In this document: positions 10,550 to 22,165 of the stretch, one piece after another | How positions within the stretch are numbered: position 1 is the first letter of the stretch | Layout: each line of letters begins with the position of its first letter | From: Brachycybe producta | Lineage: Eukaryota; Arthropoda; Diplopoda; Playtdesmida; Andrognathidae | Direction: 5' to 3' | DNA: 64,000 bases | Assembly: GCA_036925085.1 (NCBI GenBank) | Contig: JAUPFP010000016.1 | Location: 2,814,903 to 2,878,902, forward strand | Notes under the pieces: generated by a model | The model's input: the letters and a program-made list of their open reading frames with translations, nothing else | Databases searched by the model: none | What the model was told of the DNA's origin: nothing | Made by a program: the position numbers and the translations under genes

Positions 10550-13500
10550 TTACGAATGAGAAACCTCGTGAGGTAGAGTTCCACGACGAGGATAAAAAGT
10601 ATGATTAAGAGAATAGTGTAAGAGATTCGTAATGGAAGACATGTAAATGTCTGCAAATCTAAAGAGTCGATGAGAAAAGTAAGTCGGATTGTGATGTGTA
10701 CGAAAGAGACTTCCGAAACGTTCGTTAAAAGATGATTTTGTCAGTTGCCTACGCGTCAATATGATAGAAAGAACTCGTTAATTTTACCCATTTAAACTTT
10801 TCGAAAGCGATCGAATGTTGTTGTTTTTTTCTTCTTCTCGGAATACAGCCTGCAGGGCCTGAAAAACTGAACTTATTAACCATTTTTTTACCTTAAATGA
10901 TCTCTTTCCTTTTCCCATTCGCGTATCACCGCAATCGAATCTGCGTCTTCGTGGTTCTGAAACACAAACATCCAAAAAGTATAATGAGTTTGGATCTCCG
11001 GGTTAGTTTTTTTTTAAAAAGTTCGTACTCCTACTTGTTCCCGTTCGATGAGACTCTGTAGACATTCCAACCAGACGAACGTCCGTTTCAACGTGTCCGT
11101 ATTCAGTGTCGAGATTTCCTTCTGCTTGACAAAATAACATAAACATCGGTATATTTTTTTAATTTTCTACACAATGTAAGCAAAAAACAGATATAACGTT
11201 ATTTTAAAGCGAGTTTAAAATGTAAACACCTCTCAAACCTTGCATTATTCTGTCTTTCAGGATACACTTGAAAATCTAAATGTAGCTCAGTCACTTACTG
11301 GTTGGTATTTTCATGTTATTTTTTAAAAAGAAATATTTTATGGAAGTTTGAAACTTGTTTTAATAATTTTCACCGTTTTTGTTGGTCTATTTTTCAAATC
11401 GCCATAAAATGTTTCATTATTTAAGGTGTAGCTCATTCACAATAAAATCACCTATATACCTTCGTTTACTCTTCTAGAAGAGTAAACGAATCATGTAGGT
11501 ATCTTTTAAAAAAAATAAACTTTTTATGGCCATTTCAATAGTCTTGATTTTTATTTTTCATTCCAAGTTGGGCTTAAAAACCGAACAAAATCATCTCATA
11601 AAGCCGCGTCTTGACGATATGAGTACCCTCGGACCGAGCGCACTCTGATACTCACTCAGTCACTATACTCTATCGTATAAACATGTGATCCAAGCCCATG
11701 CGGACGTCGTTATCATACGAGCCGAGTGAAGTCGGACTGTGCTCAACATTTGCGAGTCAGCTTGGAAACAACACTGAACGGTCAAAGCTCCATTATTAAC
11801 ATATCCGTGGCAGCTCCAATACCCTTCAACAGGAGATTGGCCAACTAGTCAAGTAGCAAGACGTGCAAACCATGGCTTGTAAGAATGTGCTCGGTCGTAG
11901 TTAACTCGAATCGTGAAAACACACAAAAACTTCAAATTGCATTCTTTTCAAACTACCGTAAAAAGTTTATTTTTTTTAAACATTCATGAAATTTCAGTTA
12001 CCTGATTAATTTCCTATTAATATCACCATGAAAAAGATTACTGAAACAGTGCCAAACGGAATAACCAAAAGATATAGGTTCATTTAGCCTGAATGTACAC
12101 TCTTCCGCCTTAATGTGCACCTTTGTCGTGGCAGCACAAATATATCACACCTGTATAACAACTTCTTAAGGTGCAATAATTGCAAAGATGATTGCACTCA
12201 CTAAAGGATTGATATTTTTAGTAGTTTTAAAAGACTTTAATTCGTACATTTAAAGTTTTTTTTTTTAAGTTTGGCGCTTGTTCAGTTTGGCACGTTTAAA
12301 TTGGCGCTTCTTGCAATTGCCAGTTTTTCAGCTTGGCATAAAAAAGATCTGCGCATTAATCTTCTATTTTAAACTTGTTTTAAAAGTTGTTTTAAAAGTT
12401 TTAAAACCCAGAACCTATTTTTCTGGGCCTGAAACCTAACTGCTTGTGTCATTTAAACTTTAAGAACTCAATAAACATCAGAATTTGTTCAAAAGTTCCA
12501 AAATAAAACTTAAAATTGCACCCTTACAGCTAATTCGTATATAATTGCACCGGTTCCCCAACCAAAATGCAAAGTAAGATCGGCCAAATCGCTGTATACG
12601 TGATCTCCGAAGTAAAGCACTTTCTGATCTAACCATCCGGTCATAGCTTGAAGCTGACTAAGAGTTCCCTACAATGAAACCGTGATCACAAAATCAAGGT
12701 TATCGAAAAGCTCCGAAACTCAACACATTTCGTTTCTATCAATTGTTTTTGTTTTTGCCTCTAGGTAAATTTTTCCCTTTACTAGTTTAGTTACACGTTC
12801 CCAGGTTTGTGTTTTTAAATCACGATCGTATAAACGGAAAGGCCTGAAACAAAATTAATATAAATTTAAGGCAAAATAGAACAAGTACATAAATGAATAA
12901 TAAGTCGTTAAATTACCTCATGTTGTCGTTAAAGAATTTCGGTTTTCTTGCTTGCACCACGATTACGTCAAACATTTCTTTCCAATCACTTCCGATAAGA
13001 AAATTCATTCCTTCGTTTCTTTAAAGAAAAACATTTGAACGGAATTAAAAGTAAAAGCTAGCAATGTTCTTCCAAAATAAGTGTTTCCATCATTGCAAAA
13101 ATGCTATAATTTACTTCACGGTTCTTCAATAAAAAGTTGTCCATTTACTTTTTCACAAAACAAACAGTCCATAAATTTACAAAACAGTGCCGTAATCAAG
13201 ACTATAGCATGCCTGCAAGTAGCTGATATCCTTCCACTCTACTGAATGAAGGCATGCATGAATTCACAAATTTATTTATGAGCCGTAAAATTGCTCTCCT
13301 TACGACATAAATAATACTTGGTCCAGAATACCTTCTACTAGTGGTTCCCAAAGAGTGTGCCGTGAGTTTTGTTATGTGTTTTGCGACATTTTGGATGCTT
13401 TAGTTAATATTTTAATTCTATTCGAAAAAAGCAAAATAAACAAAACTTTCCCTTTTTAATTACGCTCTGAATCAGTAGTTTCAAAACTGTCTGCAGTTTT

Positions 13501-16500
13501 ACACCACTGTGCAACGCGTTTTGCTAAGTGTGCAGCAATTTCTCCAGACAAAACATACTGTGCCGTGAGTAAAAAAAAAAAGTTTTGGGAACCATTGCCT
13601 TGCATGCTAAACATAATACCAAACTGTCTGTGGTCTCAATTGTCTGGATAATGTTTTGTCTGCATACCAGTAGGTTAACCTTGCAAGTTCTTAGCCATAT
13701 ACACTACAATTTGCCAACTTGTCTGGCTGCTTACCAGAATTCTTATTAAACTTGCTAACTTAATTTGTCTAGCTGCTTACTAGATTTCATACTACAGTTG
13801 CCAATTTCTGACAATGTGTCGATTATTTGATGTCCATCAATTGTGTTTGCTGACAAGAGCGCATGGGATTTATTTGGAAATCAGCCATTTTTTCCCCCAG
13901 AGCCAACATTTGTCATTATGGGCAGATTACAAAATGAAACGTGATAATTTTAAAAATGGCAAAAGAAATGGATAGAAAAATGTTTTTTTCACAGTAGAAA
14001 ATATAAAAAAGTAAAATGAAACATTTTTTATGGAAAGAAAAACGAAAGTACAAAAATATGAGAAAGAAAAAAAAAATATTTTTGCTATCTTTGCACACTA
14101 GTTCCTTTTGAACGTTTTTTGCTCACTACACTCACTGAAATTTAGTGCAAAATAGAAAAAAGAAATTGACACGTTTATTGAGAGTAAAAATGAAAATAGA
14201 ATCAAGTGAAATCTTGAAATGGTGTGGGGTTCTAAGCATTTTTCGATTTCCTTAGGATCAGGCAAGTAATTTTCCTAAGACGTTTTTTTTTATTCTTACA
14301 GTCCGCCTTCTCCACCCCACCCCCAGTTTGCTACAATACTGGCTGTTAGATTGTTGTTAGTCCAACTAATCTGACGTTCTCCCTGTGTTTCGTAATCGTG
14401 AACAACTGCCGAAAGAATGTACGCCAAATTTTTGCGCTAGTTGTGCACCACAGGTAGTAGAGCTTTCCTTTCATGCAAACCATAAACAACCAGTATAAAG
14501 AACAAATAAATCTTATCTCATCGTCAAGTATTCAAATAAAGTGGTTAGCTGTAAAACTACCCATAAAACGCAACCTGCAAAGTCGACCACATTTACAAAT
14601 GGTAATGAAAAAAGCATCAAGCAAATGTAATTTTTTTCTTCAGTCTGTTAAAAAAAAACCAGAACAGTAGGTGGATATGGCAAAAGGATTTCTATGAAGA
14701 TTTTATATACTTTAAAAATAAATATCGAAAATATTTATAATTCGTAAAATGTTCTTTCTTAAATATACCGTCATGAAAATTTGTTCAACAAATTCGCCTT
14801 CAAAATTTAAGTTTCTAATAAACTTCGAAAGATTTTCACTTTGGACAAACCTTTCTGCAAAAAGTTTGATTCTACTTACGATAAATCGCTTAATCACTTA
14901 ATATTATTTTCTCATTGATAATATATTTCAAAATATAAACTTTGTATATGGACAATTATTAATTAAAGTAGGGTCATTTTCAAACTTACATAAAAAGTTT
15001 ATTTTAAAAGTTATAATCCCGATAACACTCACTTCTAGTTTGTAAAACACTTTCAAAGTTTCTCTTAATTTTTCCACCTTACAGATGGGAAACTTTGCTT
15101 CACCACCATGCACCAAACTGCAATTCAAATGTCACATTTGCAACAATGGAAACCATTATTCCGCTTACACAATTTAAAAACAAGACTTACACAAAAGCAT
15201 AAGGACTGTTCGTGATAAGAAATAATTTCTTGTTCCCTTTGATCAATCTTTCGAGAAAAAGTCGTAGGTCACGATTTTCTCTGATGTATTTTTCTATTAT
15301 TTTGTTTTTTGACAGAAAAAAACAACAAAGAAAGGGAAAAAAAAAAGAAAATATTTAAAACTTCGAGCTGCAAAAATACAAAACTAAAACCCCTGCAATA
15401 ATAATTCGTGTTTGAACAAAACCCACGACTGAAATTAACTAGTTTTTTTTCTTTCCTTTTTTACAAAGAAGAAGATAAAAAGAAAACATGAATAAAACAT
15501 TACGAAAAGAAGAGGAAAAAAAAATATCTAAATACAAACCGACATCTTTTTCAACGATTCCATGCATCACAGGATGAATACTTTGAACGGCATTCTACAG
15601 AAAAATTAAAATACAATAACAGAAACCGATTCGAATAAATCCGATCAATCGTTTGTCAAAAAACAAATAGACCCCCCGCTTCTTACTCGAACGTCCCAGA
15701 AAAGAATCTCCGGATGATACGGAATATTATTGCTTTCGAAATACTGAAAACAAACAAAAAGAAAAACAAATTACTGCAGTTCTTAAAAAAATGTAAACGC
15801 CCCTTGAACTCTGATTATTCTGTCTTTCAGAAACAAAATTAAGAGATACTAGAAAAGTGTTTTAGAAACTAGAATAGCAGCTCAATTACTTAAAGAGTAA
15901 TTTCATTTTGTGTCCGTTTTTGAAAATGACCCAAATTTAAGCAGACAATTTCTGCAAACAGTTTAATTTAAATGATGACAACATGAAAATAATATGAAGC
16001 TCACTACCATTCTAGTTTCTAACACACTTTTCAATTTCTTCGTTAGTGTTTTGCTTGTTAAATACAAAATCACCAGAGTTTGAAAATCAGCTGTTCATAA
16101 AGGCGCATTTCCACTCAGGACTCCATGAGTCTGTACACATGCATGTCTGAGAGGAAACAATGCTTTAAAACGACTTCTTTCAAAAGCCAATTTCATATTT
16201 TCCATTCTAGCCATTGTTCTTACTTCTGTTACGTTCGATACGAGACCCATTTCGGGTAGCGAAAACAGATCGTTCAAATGTTGCATCTTAGAACTCTGAA
16301 TTTAGAGAAAAAGAAGAACAAAAAAAAAACGATCGTTAAACACGAGAGGGAAATATAGAAAACAAACAAACCGTAAACCAGACCTTATCTCCATGAACCG
16401 TTCCTTCCATGTAGTTTATCGGAATGTAAGGATGTTTGTAAGCATCCAGAACTTCACAATCGTTAAGAGCTTTATGTCCCCTACATGATCATAAAACGAT

Positions 16501-19500
16501 TTAAGAAGTTTTACGAAAGAGCTGATTTTCGAAAACTCTCAATAATACTGCGAATCAAAAGAGCAACACTAACGAGAAATTGAAAAGTGAGTTAGAAACT
16601 AGAACGGTAGCTTAATCCATGCCGATATATTACATAGTATTTTCACGTTTATATCTTTCAAAATAAACATTTTTACAGACAAAAAATGCAAAATTGCATT
16701 TGCTTACAAGTTGGGTCATTTTCAAACTGTCATAAAAAAGCTTATTTTAAACGATATCAACATGAAAATATTCTTAAGTGAGTAAGCTACCCTTCTAGTT
16801 TCAAAAAACACTTTATGTTTCCCTCCAACCGTTTTGTCTTATTCAGTGTGTGTTCGGCCTTAATGTTACTTCTGAAACATAAAACAGCCAAAATTTGACC
16901 TCATTTGCATATTTTACAAATGGTTGCTTATAAAACGTCTTAAAACCACACTAAGAAAATTAGAAAACAAACTGGGAAAAAAAAAACAACAACAAGAAGA
17001 AAAAAAAAACCACAATCAACCTACTTATAAACCGTTCCGAGTTGAATCTGTCGATACGAATCAAGTTTCAAGAACAATCCCTAAGCACGAAAAATAAAAT
17101 GAAAAACACGTTAAATTCCCATTTTTAGAAAATGACATAACGTTCAAAATGGATGACTATCGAACCTTCTGAATGTCATAATGGAGTCCTCGTACTGCGA
17201 ATCCCGGAATGTACGGAAGATCGTGAACTGCTTTTGGATACTAAAAAGTAGAAAGAATAAAACAAACATGAGAAAACATTAGTACGGCTTCTGATTTGAC
17301 TCCTAGTTTAGAAGAAGAAGAAGAAGAAAAAAACCTTCAGTTTCGATACTAGAACGTCTTTTCCGAGATCGTAGATGAGACTGTGAAGGGTTTCTTTATA
17401 ACAGGCCAAAGTGTAATCATAGTCGAAGCCGTAAACTTCGAATTTAGACAGATCCAGGCCATTACAAGCAAAAACACTGTTTGGATTCACACTCAAAGGA
17501 AGAGATGCATCTGAAGAAAAAAAAACCACAAATAAATTTAAAAAATGCTGAAACAAAAAAAAACTGTCAAAATTGGATTAGCAATTGTAAAAACGAGGGT
17601 AAAAATTGTCAAATTGGGTTTGAAACGAAAACTTGGTTGGAAATTCTGAAAAATCAGGTTGAAAACTGTTGAAATTTGGTCGAAAATTCTCAAAATGAAG
17701 TTTGAAAACTGTTGCGAAAAAAAGAAAACTAATATAATTTGGTTGAAAATTTTCAAAAGCTGGTTGGAAACTCTAAAAAAAAAATGAGGTTGAAAACAAT
17801 TGCACAAAAGTAGAAAACTGTTTAAATTTTGCCGAAAACTGTCAAAATAACGATGGAAACGTAGTGGAAACAGGAAACTGCCAAAAGATTGTGAAAAAAT
17901 AAGTAAACTGTCTAAACTTAGTCGACAATTTTTCAAAAATAAGATAAAAAACTATCAAATTCAGGTCGAAAACAGCAATAAAAATATAATCTGTTTTCGA
18001 CCATATTTTTTTGAAAACTTTTTTACTGAAAAACTGTCGAAAACCATCAAAATGAAATTGAAAATTATCAAAAGAGAACGAAAAATTAGAAAATCTCTGC
18101 TCAAATTAACTGACTTTCGGGTGATATTTGTGTCGTTTTATCTTGAAACGGAACTGGAGAACGTGTGAAACATAATTAAAATAAAAGTCAGAGGTGATGG
18201 AATTTGTGCATTAATTAAGCTTCTTCTCTAAAAAGTGTAGACGACACTCAAACTATGATTATTCTATCTTTCAGAAGAAACATTAAAGAGAAACTGTTTT
18301 AGAAACTAGAAGGATTACTCAACCACTTCAGAATATTTTCAAAATTGATATCTTTTAAAATAAACTTTTATATATTAGTTTAAAAAAACTGACCAAACTT
18401 TTAAGCTGACGATCTTTTCTAATTTATTCTGAAGCGCAAAATATTAAAAGTTCAAAAATTCGACTCTTCTAATAGGAATCAATAATTAAGAGAAACTTGA
18501 AAGTGTTTCAAAAACTAAAAGGGCTAACACACCTCAATCCTTTTAACATATTTTCATATTGAAATCTTTTAAAATTAACTTTTATGTCAGTTTGAAAATG
18601 ATCCAACTTTAAGCAGACAATATTGTTTTTTTTTTTAAATTTTTGTCTACAAAAAGTTTATTTTGAAAGATATCAAAAATCATGGATGAAAATACTATTA
18701 AGTGATTCAGTTACCATTCTAGTTTCTAACACACTTTCAATTTCTCCTGAGTGTTTTACTCTTCTGAAGCGCAGAATAAGCAAGAGTTGAAAATTCCGCT
18801 GTTCTGTCAATCAGAAGCAATATTAAAGAGAAACTTGAATGTGTTTTAGAAACTAGAAGAGGAACTCAATAACCTTAATGTTGAAATCTTTTAAAATAAA
18901 CTTTTAATGTTGGATTGAGAGTTTCAATCAATCCAACATACAATATTATGAAACTGACCACCCCCCCCCCAACGACGAAATGCTTTCATTCAGTTGCCAT
19001 TCTAGTTTCTAAGACACTTTCAATTTCAGTTAAATGTTGCCATTCTAGTTTCTAAGACACTTTCAATTTCACTTAAATATTGCCATTCTAGTTTCTAAGA
19101 CACTTTCAATTTCACTTAAATATTGCTCTTCTGAAGCGCAGAATAAGCAAGAGTTGAAAATTCCGCTGTTCTGTTAATCAGAAGCAATATTAAAGAGAAA
19201 CTTGAAAGTGTTTTAGAAACTAGAAGAGAAACTCAATAACCTTAAGGTGTATTTTAATGTTGAAATCTTTTAAAATAAACTTTTTATGTTAGATTGAAAC
19301 TGAGCTAACGACAAAATACAATTAGTTGATTCCGTTGCCATTCTAGTTTCTAGCACACATTCAATTTCTCTTCTGAAACTGTCGAAAATAACCTTCAAGA
19401 TGAGAGAGTTGGAGGAGAAATCAGCTTTTGATAAAAAAAAAAAGTCAAATGATGATAAATCTAAGCACTTGACCCATTAACCTAAAAGGATATAAATATA

Positions 19501-19743
19501 TATTATTCAATATTTGAATGAATTAATCGTATTATGACCTTCACATTTGGCTTTTGCAGCTTTGTAAACATTCCAGAGCGTCGAAGCCGAACTCTGCTGC
19601 GATCTTCCGTAAGATCTGTTCTGCAAACTTTTCGTCGGTGAATTACTCGTAAAAGAACGTACATTCGAAAGGAATTTGCATCGTAAAACTACAACTGAAT
19701 GAAATAAACGAAGCAGACGACGACCATCAGCAGCAGCGGCCAT
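10550..19743 (-). CDS. NT5DC3: NT5DC2/NT5DC3-type HAD-family 5'-nucleotidase domain protein
   Basis: Fifteen coding exons assemble into one 524-residue frame. Exons in transcript order: 19743-19539, 17510-17335, 17240-17166, 17080-17025, 16480-16384, 16295-16224, 15743-15687, 15594-15540, 15293-15191, 13018-12917, 12843-12759, 12668-12528, 11121-11035, 10956-10892, 10748-10550. All intron phases agree. The HAD phosphohydrolase signatures are present: FDYDYTL at residues 97-103 (nucleophile D98, D100), ITNS at 291-294, the ARKPKFF lysine region at 322-328, and [10 protein letters not shown] at 380-389. Further family blocks are [18 protein letters not shown] and a C-terminal [19 protein letters not shown]...FYPRR. 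The first 45 residues are basic and Ser/Arg-rich, suggesting mitochondrial targeting. Length fits NT5DC2/3 (roughly 520-560 aa); the TGW and DLADLTL context looks closer to NT5DC3. The substrate is not established for this family. ATG 19743 is chosen because the longer frame starts at TTG. All introns are GT-AG except the one after 12759, which begins GC. Confidence 0.93.
11230..11360. repeat. Partial family A arm in NT5DC intron 12
   Basis: ATTCTGTCTTTCAGGATACA, GTAGCTCAGTCACTTA and GTATTTTCATGTTA match the left arm of family A. The opposite arm is missing or diverged; remnants (GTAGCTCATTCAC) appear at about 11428. Confidence 0.5.
11461..11490. repeat. Perfect 30-bp palindrome
   Basis: Each 15-base half is the exact reverse complement of the other, centred on the CTAG of TTCTAGAA. 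Flanking bases extend it imperfectly (CCTATATACC versus TGTAGGTATC). It lies in NT5DC intron 12 between family A arm remnants. Confidence 0.85.
11580..11910. other. Complex non-AT-rich tract in NT5DC intron 12
   Basis: This 330-bp tract has higher GC content and no low-complexity sequence, unlike the surrounding intron. No open frame, inverted repeat or exon with family similarity was recognised, and the flanking NT5DC exons join without it. It is probably a decayed mobile element. Confidence 0.3.
12243..12345. repeat. Degenerate short tandem repeat (TTTGGCGCTTGTTCAG units)
   Basis: Units such as TTTGGCGCTTGTTCAG, TTTGGCACG, TTGGCGCTTCTTG and GCTTGGCATAAA succeed each other. The reverse complement matches the array at 24112-24180 (CTGAATAAGCGCCAAA units). 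It lies in NT5DC intron 12. Confidence 0.55.
13339..13597. mobile_element. hAT-like MITE in NT5DC intron 9
   Basis: It begins TAGTGGTTCCCAAAGAGTG and ends TTTTGGGAACCATTG, the hAT-type terminal form. Subterminal GTGCCGTGAGTTTTG and CAATTTCTCCAGACAAAA blocks are shared with the longer copy at 29741-30537. A clear 8-bp target duplication was not found. Confidence 0.6.
13598..15190. other. Remainder of NT5DC intron 9
   Basis: AT-rich intron. Near 13711 and 13752 two imperfect direct copies of a TTGCCAACTTGTCTGGCTGC-like unit occur. A right arm of family A (CATAAAAAGTTTATTTTAAA, CTTCTAGTTTGTAAAACAC) is at 14955-15090. Open frames here have no recognisable homology. Confidence 0.5.
15785..16101. 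mobile_element. Palindromic family A element in NT5DC intron 6
   Basis: Both arms are present: left TGATTATTCTGTCTTTCAG, GTTTTAGAAACTAGAA; right CATTCTAGTTTCTAACACAC and the end AAAATCAGCTGTTCATAAAG. The loop holds TGACCCAAATTTAAGCAGAC. The element makes up about two thirds of the 480-bp intron. It is non-coding. The long-arm form suggests a foldback or MITE-type DNA element of unknown superfamily. Confidence 0.75.
16510..16860. mobile_element. Palindromic family A element in NT5DC intron 4
   Basis: It starts with AGCTGATTTTCGAAAACTC and the left arm GTTAGAAACTAGAACGGTAG. The loop holds AGTTGGGTCATTTTCAAAC. The right arm has GATATCAACATGAAAATATT and CCCTTCTAGTTTC. It occupies most of the intron between exons 4 and 5. 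Confidence 0.72.
17560..18090. repeat. Imperfect tandem repeat in NT5DC intron 1
   Basis: Diverged units of about 30-45 bp contain TTGAAAACTGT, TTGGTTGAAAATT and TCAAAA blocks. The resulting open frames on both strands (for example 17538-17936 minus) are artefacts of the repeat, not genes. Confidence 0.65.
18222..19400. repeat. Cluster of nested family A copies in NT5DC intron 1
   Basis: At least three copies of the family A arms follow one another, with landmarks AGAAACTTGAAAGTGTTT, AAAATAAACTTTT and CATTCTAGTTTCTA. They alternate in orientation and are partly duplicated. Two blocks containing CTTCTGAAGCGCAGAATAAG near 18760 and 19125 show a segmental duplication inside the cluster. A C-homopolymer of about 12 bases lies near 18960. 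Confidence 0.65.
18993..19121. repeat. Exact-period 43-bp tandem triplication
   Basis: Units start at 18993, 19036 and 19079, each beginning TTGCCATTCTAGTTTCTAAG and ending TTTCACTTAAATA or a one-base variant. The units differ by only one or two bases, so the expansion is recent. It amplifies one arm of a family A copy. Confidence 0.88.
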
Positions 19744-19849
19744 CAGAGTAGAGAATAAACTCAATTGGAGAAAAAAGCTCAGAGAGAGAGAGAAAAACCC
19801 AACCAAATCTATCCCGTAATCAGTGAAATGGATAACCCCACATTATCTT

Positions 19850-20044
19850 ACAGGCATCTGTAGACAGCTTCAGAATTTCTTTAGCATCGCCCTTTTATGA
19901 ACGTCAGACTAAATATCAACCAATTAAAAATAAAAAAAGGACGGGGCATGGGACGTCAGACTCAATAACAAACCAATTAGAAATTGATGACGCTCATAAA
20001 AGGGCGGAGCCAAAGAAATTCTGAAGCTGTCTACAGATGCCTGT
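19850..20044. mobile_element. MITE immediately upstream of the NT5DC start
   Basis: The termini ACAGGCATCTGTAGACAGCT and its complement at the right form arms of about 55 bp, with CCCTTTTATGAACGTCA inside. The inner arms match the 191-bp MITE at 4426-4616. It lies about 100 bp upstream of the NT5DC start codon, so it sits in or next to the promoter or 5' UTR. No target duplication could be defined. Confidence 0.75.
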
Positions 20045-20179
20045 CCATAATTGTGATTTCTATGTTCCCTATTGAACATGAATGAAACCAACAAACGATT
20101 CTCTTTTTGAATGATTAAAGCATAAGCGGCCATTTTTGTTTGTTTCGTAGCAGACGACGATTATATAGAATTCTATAGA

Positions 20180-20590
20180 ACCAGCTGATTTTTTTTTCTT
20201 CCAATTTTTGATTATTCCAGTCTTTCGAAAAAGAGCAACAAAATTAAAGAGAAACTAGACATTTTTTTAGAAACTATAAAATGGCAGTTTAATCACAAAA
20301 ATTTAAAAATATAATAATAATAAAAATATTTATTTACACCTGTAGGAGGAAAAAACCACAACTTACACAAGCATCAGTCATAATACACCAAAAATAAAAA
20401 AATATAGTACAGCATACAATATATTGTCTACAAAAAAATTAAAATGAATAAGAAAACAACACAACTTCACATAAAAAGCTTACATTAAAATGCCCTTATA
20501 AGTGATTGAGCTACCCTTTCTATAGTTTCTAAAATAAGTTCAAGTTTCTCTTTAGTTTGCACCTGAAAGAAAGAATAATCAAGAAATTCA
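20180..20590. repeat. Family A copy with split arms
   Basis: The left arm (GATTATTCCAGTCTTTCGAA, TTTTTTAGAAACTATAAAAT) is at 20205-20295. The right arm (GATTGAGCTACCC, GCACCTGAAAGAAAGAATAA) is at 20475-20585. AT-rich DNA lies between them. Confidence 0.55.
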
Positions 20591-21289
20591 AATGAAATCA
20601 AAAGTAACGATTAATATTTTGTTTAGTGTAAAATTAACAAGAACAGGAAATAAAAGACTGGAAAAACACTTATTAAAATTATATTTAAATAATATTTATT
20701 TAAAATTAAAATAGATAATTTTATTTTTAATCAAAAGCTTCAAATAAAGTTTAGAAATTTGTTTACTAATAATAATTTTTTAGTAGAAATGGCAATTATA
20801 TGCATTGAGAAAAGTTTAAAATAAAATATTTCCCAATGATAAAGGTAAAAGGACTTTAATGTATGTCAATGGAACAGCTGATCATTTCTACAAACGAAAA
20901 TGTGCATAACGTCTATGTAACGCTAAACCTTTCTAAAGAAAACCTTGGAAATCGAGTCCGGTTTGTGGCGGCATCTAGTGAACGCAAACTACAAGAGTAG
21001 TGCACAGTAAAAATCAACCAGGGGCAGGCACTCATGATTCATCATAAAGTTTACATAAACAGCTGATTTTCGAACTCTATGGGTATCACAAATGACAGCA
21101 AAATCGTCATATTACACGTATCTAGCTCATAATACTGTAGATACAAAAAGCAAATTACAAAAATATTATTATGGCGCTTATTGTCATATGACTGTCATTG
21201 ACTAGTATACAGCATGTGATAATACGATTTTTTTAATAAAAAAAAAATAAAATATAATTTTTAAACTTAAAAATTATTTCTCAAGTTTT

Positions 21290-21560
21290 CAAGTAGCTCT
21301 AATTACTTTAAATTAAATTAAAAATTAAATTAACTTTTAAAATTGAATTAAATTAAATATTAAATTAACTTTTAAAATTAAATTGAATTAAATTAAATTA
21401 AAAATTAAATTAACTTTTAAAATTAAATTGAATTAAACTAAATTAAAAATTAAATTAAATTGAATTAAATTAAATTAAAAATTAAATTAACTTTTAAAAT
21501 TAAATTGAATTGAATTAAATTACCTAGTAAATTAAATTGAAAATTAAATTTAAATTTTCT
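21290..21560. repeat. AAATT-based low-complexity tandem tract
   Basis: A higher-order unit (TTAACTTTTAAAATTAAATT followed by GAATTAAATT) recurs about five times. The sequence is almost entirely A and T. It is likely a microsatellite-derived expansion. Confidence 0.85.
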
Positions 21561-22082
21561 AAATTAAATGAATATTAATTTTTTGTAAACCCATGAATAG
21601 AAATTTTTTCAATATTAATTTATATTGAAAAAAAATTCTAATCATGTGTTTCCCAAAAAGGTAATATGAATGACCGAAAAAAATTAAGATAAACAATTAA
21701 TAAATGTTTTTAAAACGTCTTTTTATAAAAAAAAATTTTTTTTACAAAATATTAAATCATCTAATTAGTCTTTAAAATTATTCAGGGAATGAGATTGACG
21801 TCACATTTTAATGAGAGTTTTCTTCTTACAACAAGATGCTCATTATAATTGAGTGGCGCGAAAAAGACAAAACATAAAAGCTAAATAATTAAGTAATCAG
21901 CATACAGAAAAAAAAAGAAAAATGATGACGAATTCGCAGAACAGAAAATTCATGTTTTATGAATTTTTCTCACTTGTTCACATGAGTGTGTGTTTTTCGT
22001 AGAATAATAAAAAAAATCCCTGATAAATTATGCAAAGATTTTTTTCTTCAAAACATTACTACAATAGACACTGTATGACTAT

Positions 22083-22165
22083 AAGGATTAGGCCACAATA
22101 ATATTATTAATAATAATAATAAAGATAATAAAAAAAATAATAATAATAGTAATAATAATCCTTAT
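22083..22165. repeat. AAT/ATT microsatellite
   Basis: Runs of AAT/TAA trinucleotides, interrupted by AAAGAT and a poly-A stretch. A simple repeat. Confidence 0.85.

Noticed and set aside
12773..12778. Canonical GT donor (CTA|GTAAAG) for NT5DC exon 11
   Set aside because: Using it removes the conserved KGKIY block; the GC donor at 12758 keeps the family alignment and frame.
17538..17936. 132-codon minus-strand open frame
   Set aside because: It is the reading of an imperfect GAAAACTGT/AAAATT tandem repeat inside NT5DC intron 1; no domain and no conservation pattern.
19744..19806. Longer NT5DC N-terminus starting at 19806
   Set aside because: It would need a TTG start; the ATG at 19743 gives a plausible targeting sequence.
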